Shown here: in pieces, positions 62,037 through 64,000 of the stretch
How positions within the stretch are numbered: position 1 is the first letter of the stretch
Layout: each line of letters starts with the position of its first letter
Assembly (NCBI RefSeq): GCF_019219025.1
Contig: NZ_JAHUWN010000030.1
Coordinates: forward strand, 12,153 to 76,152
Direction: 5' to 3'
Origin: Bacillus sp. sid0103
Lineage (GTDB): Bacteria > Bacillota > Bacilli > Bacillales_B > DSM-18226
DNA length: 64,000 nt
Position numbers and translations under genes: made by a program
Notes under the pieces: generated by a model
The model's input: only the letters and a program-made list of their open reading frames with translations
What the model was told of the DNA's origin: nothing
Databases searched by the model: none

Positions 62037-62184
62037 TCAATTATGTTTTTTTCTTTGGATTGGTGGATATGAGCCCTTTGAATTTTTATCTTTTTTTATC
62101 ATTTCCCATAACCTTAAATTATATTTATTGACTACAATGTAATACTTTCCATTGTAAACTACTTCTTCTGAATCGGCTTTTCAC
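62037..62184 (-). pseudogene. small gene with a frameshift in an A-run
   Basis: On the minus strand GTG at 62184 follows GAG-GAG-like TAGGAGGT. The frame beginning with it is short, but dropping one A of the AAAA after GTG gives 48 codons reading ADSEEVVYNGKYYIVVNKYN then LWEMIKKDKNSKGSYPPIQ and TGA at 62037. The composition is convincingly protein-like. It is either a decayed small gene or one with a sequencing error. Family not recognised. Confidence 0.45.
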
Positions 62185-62377
62185 CTCCTACTCTTACAAA
62201 GGTAGATTTTATTATTTATTATTGAATACCTTATTCTTTTTATACTTAATACTTGGTTTTAGGGAGGAATTTACATTTAATGAACCGAGGAGGGGATGAA
62301 GAAATTGTGAAGTAATGTACTAAAGTAACGGGCGGAGTTAGTTAAAGAACGATCAATTAATGACACTTTTCCAAAAC

Positions 62378-62408
62378 AAAAAGCTTGAATCCTCAAGCTT
62401 TTTATTTT
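62378..62408 (-). terminator. intrinsic terminator
   Basis: AAAAAGCTTGA (62378-62388) pairs with TCAAGCTTTTT (62393-62403), at the 3' end of the MocR gene and usable in both directions. Confidence 0.8.
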
Positions 62409-62418
62409 TGGGGTTTAT

Positions 62419-63807
62419 TTAGTCAAGATACTGTTTTAATATTTTTAATCCGATTTCTAACTCCTCTAGCGATTTTGTAGAAGCTAGTGCTATACGCAAA
62501 TACTTATCACGAGTAGTCTGCCCGCTTAAAAAACGATCAGAATGAAAAACTCGAATACCGTGCCTGTTCAAATCCGTTTCTAACTGTAACGCATCGTTAT
62601 GTCCTTCAATGGGGAGCCAACGATAAAAACTAAGAGGATGTCCAATATTCTTTCTTAATGGAAAATGCTGCGTATAAATATCATTTGCAACCTGTGCAAG
62701 CTGTTTCTTTTCAGAAACAATTTCATGAGCCTTGCCTGATAGGATAAGCTCTGTGATAACCTCTGCATCAAAAGAAGAGGTTTTTACATTGATATTAAAA
62801 ATAGCCTTCAAAATTTTCTCGCGTAATGCATCCCCATATACCATATAGGCAACTCTTAATCCAGAACATATTGACTTAGAGGTGCCACATATATATACGC
62901 TCTGTTCCGGAAGTAAATTGGACATTGGCTGCTCGTAATCGGAGATCACACCTGCCGTCAGAAAAGCATGAATATCATCCTCTATCAAAATTAAACGATG
63001 CTTACGGATGACCTCAGCTAATTCTTGCTTTCGAAACTCTGGAATCATTACGGCAGTCGGATTACAACAAGAGGGCATTAGGAAAATGCCGTGAATATTT
63101 ATTTGGCTACATTGCTTTTCAAGTTCGTCAGGCGACATCCCAAACTGGTCGCTAAGAATGGGGACTAACTGAATATGGAACATTTTTGCCAACTCGATGA
63201 AATTTGAATATGTATATAAATCCGTAGCAATTCTATTACCTGGCTCAAACAAAGCAGCCAAGGTAATAGCCAACGCATTTTGGGCCCCAGAAACAATCGC
63301 TATATGCTCTTGGTCAGTATGAATACCGAACGATTCCATCCAGTTTAGAGCTGCCGTCTTTTGATGTGGAATACCAGTCGGATCATTATAATTTAGAAGC
63401 TGCTCCAAGTAACTTTTGTCCACAACCTTTTGAATTACTTCTTTTACAATAGCATTCGTTTGCTCAAAAGATGCTACGAATCCAAGTTCAATGAGGTTTG
63501 TGTTTTTATCCCTGGAAATGGTTATAGAACGAGTAGCATTCGGAGTAACAAAGGTTCCGCTTCCGGTGACTGCATTAATCAATCCCTTTACCTCGCATAT
63601 TTTGTAGGCACGGGTAATGGTAGTGAAGTTTAAGTCCAGAAAATCCGCCAATTCCCTTTGGGGAGGTAACTTTGTCCCAGGTACTAAACAACCATTGATA
63701 ATATCCTGTTCAAGCAATGATGCAAGAGATCGATAAAAAGGACGGTTCAATGCTTTCTTATCTGGTTTCCAAGACATTGGATAATTTTCAAATGAATTAA
63801 CTGGCAT
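62419..63807 (-). CDS. MocR family regulator (GntR HTH with aminotransferase domain)
   Basis: A 462-aa protein. Residues about 15-85 form a GntR winged helix (LASLLEQDIINGCLVPGTKL, PPQRELADFLDLNFTTITRA). Residues 105-460 form a fold-type I aminotransferase-like domain with the PLP-lysine in GTSKSICSGLRVAYM (near residue 308). MocR proteins use PLP or an amino-acid adduct as the signal; known ones control PLP, GABA or taurine pathways. Paired TTGTATGGAAT sites lie just upstream at 63827-63880, suggesting autoregulation and control of a divergent gene outside the window. Confidence 0.9.
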   Translation of the reverse strand: MPVNSFENYPMSWKPDKKALNRPFYRSLASLLEQDIINGCLVPGTKLPPQRELADFLDLNFTTITRAYKICEVKGLINAVTGSGTFVTPNATRSITISRDKNTNLIELGFVASFEQTNAIVKEVIQKVVDKSYLEQLLNYNDPTGIPHQKTAALNWMESFGIHTDQEHIAIVSGAQNALAITLAALFEPGNRIATDLYTYSNFIELAKMFHIQLVPILSDQFGMSPDELEKQCSQINIHGIFLMPSCCNPTAVMIPEFRKQELAEVIRKHRLILIEDDIHAFLTAGVISDYEQPMSNLLPEQSVYICGTSKSICSGLRVAYMVYGDALREKILKAIFNINVKTSSFDAEVITELILSGKAHEIVSEKKQLAQVANDIYTQHFPLRKNIGHPLSFYRWLPIEGHNDALQLETDLNRHGIRVFHSDRFLSGQTTRDKYLRIALASTKSLEELEIGLKILKQYLD

Positions 63808-63826
63808 ATTACACCTCTACTATCTT

Positions 63827-63880
63827 ATTCCATACAATCATATCATTTTTTGTATGGAATTCTTAATAAATTGTATGAAT
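63827..63880. promoter_or_regulatory. MocR operator cluster
   Basis: ATTCCATACAA (63827-63837) and TTGTATGGAAT (63850-63860) form a perfect 11-bp inverted repeat with 12-bp spacing. TTGTATGAAT follows at 63871-63880, exactly 21 bp after the previous half-site. ATCCATACAA recurs at the window end (63990-63999). Confidence 0.8.
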
Positions 63881-64000
63881 TAAAAAGGTGAACGTAGAAG
63901 TGTTCGTTCTATTTAAGAATAAAAATGTCTACTAATACTCCCATTTGTAATAAAACGGGGGTATTTTATTTTATATAAAGATAATTGTAATCCATACAAT

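Noticed and set aside
1..64000. tRNA, rRNA, insertion sequences, prophage or plasmid origin
   Set aside because: None were seen on reading; no transposase, integrase, capsid or replication-initiator ORF is present.

Overview
The window reads as chromosome of an endospore-forming Bacillaceae bacterium (a Bacillus/Neobacillus-like Firmicute). It is AT-rich, has strong AGGAGG ribosome sites and U-tract terminators, and encodes a GerA-type germinant receptor, a YheC/YheD coat-associated protein, a YhcN/YlaJ sporulation lipoprotein, a KinB-like kinase and a SigM-like ECF sigma cluster. I see no rRNA, tRNA, insertion sequence, prophage or CRISPR array.

Left part (1-9 kb): quinone/catechol detoxification (DoxX, two ring-cleaving dioxygenases); a MarR regulator whose palindromic operator lies inside its own promoter and recurs before an ABC transporter (OpuC/EgtUV type, permease fused to binding protein); a quinone oxidoreductase, an NTF2-like protein, decayed wrbA-like sequence and a secreted TolB-like propeller protein. 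9.5-13.5 kb: a MurF-like ligase converging on two ATP-grasp genes. 13.7-17.8 kb: a LytS/LytTR two-component system followed by a YhjX/OFA-type MFS transporter that is broken by a 44-bp tandem duplication; paired TCATTCCGAA repeats in its promoter are likely response-regulator sites. 18-24.5 kb: a DUF2087 regulator with a GIY-YIG protein, a lipoprotein with a decayed paralogue, and small metabolic genes. 24.5-28.4 kb: a gerA-type operon whose C subunit lacks the usual lipobox cysteine.

Middle (28.4-43 kb): an apparent sigma-54 promoter with two identical upstream palindromic sites drives a CoA-transferase pair and an exported 3-hydroxybutyrate-oligomer-hydrolase-like enzyme, which suggests a ketone body/PHB-oligomer use operon. 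Next come an N-terminally deleted PadR gene with HAAS and 2TM-repeat membrane proteins, and a large intergenic region holding a guanine-class purine riboswitch plus terminator in front of an exported nucleoside phosphorylase/nucleosidase. Then phosphate transport (DUF47-PiT), a KinB-like kinase and a methyltransferase.

Right part (43-64 kb) is more accessory. It holds an array of about ten 52-bp tandem repeats, a GH1 6-phospho-glycosidase, a phospholipase D-like protein, a frameshifted MaoC-like gene, the sigM-yhdL-yhdK-like cluster, a guanidine-I riboswitch with a paired SMR exporter, an aldo/keto reductase, MscS, EamA/DMT exporters (one behind an unexplained leader terminator), an AhpD-like protein, and a MocR regulator with clear operators at the window's end. 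A degenerate intergenic repeat family (GC hairpin followed by a CTAACGAAGCAGG-like tail) recurs about ten times between 46 and 62 kb.
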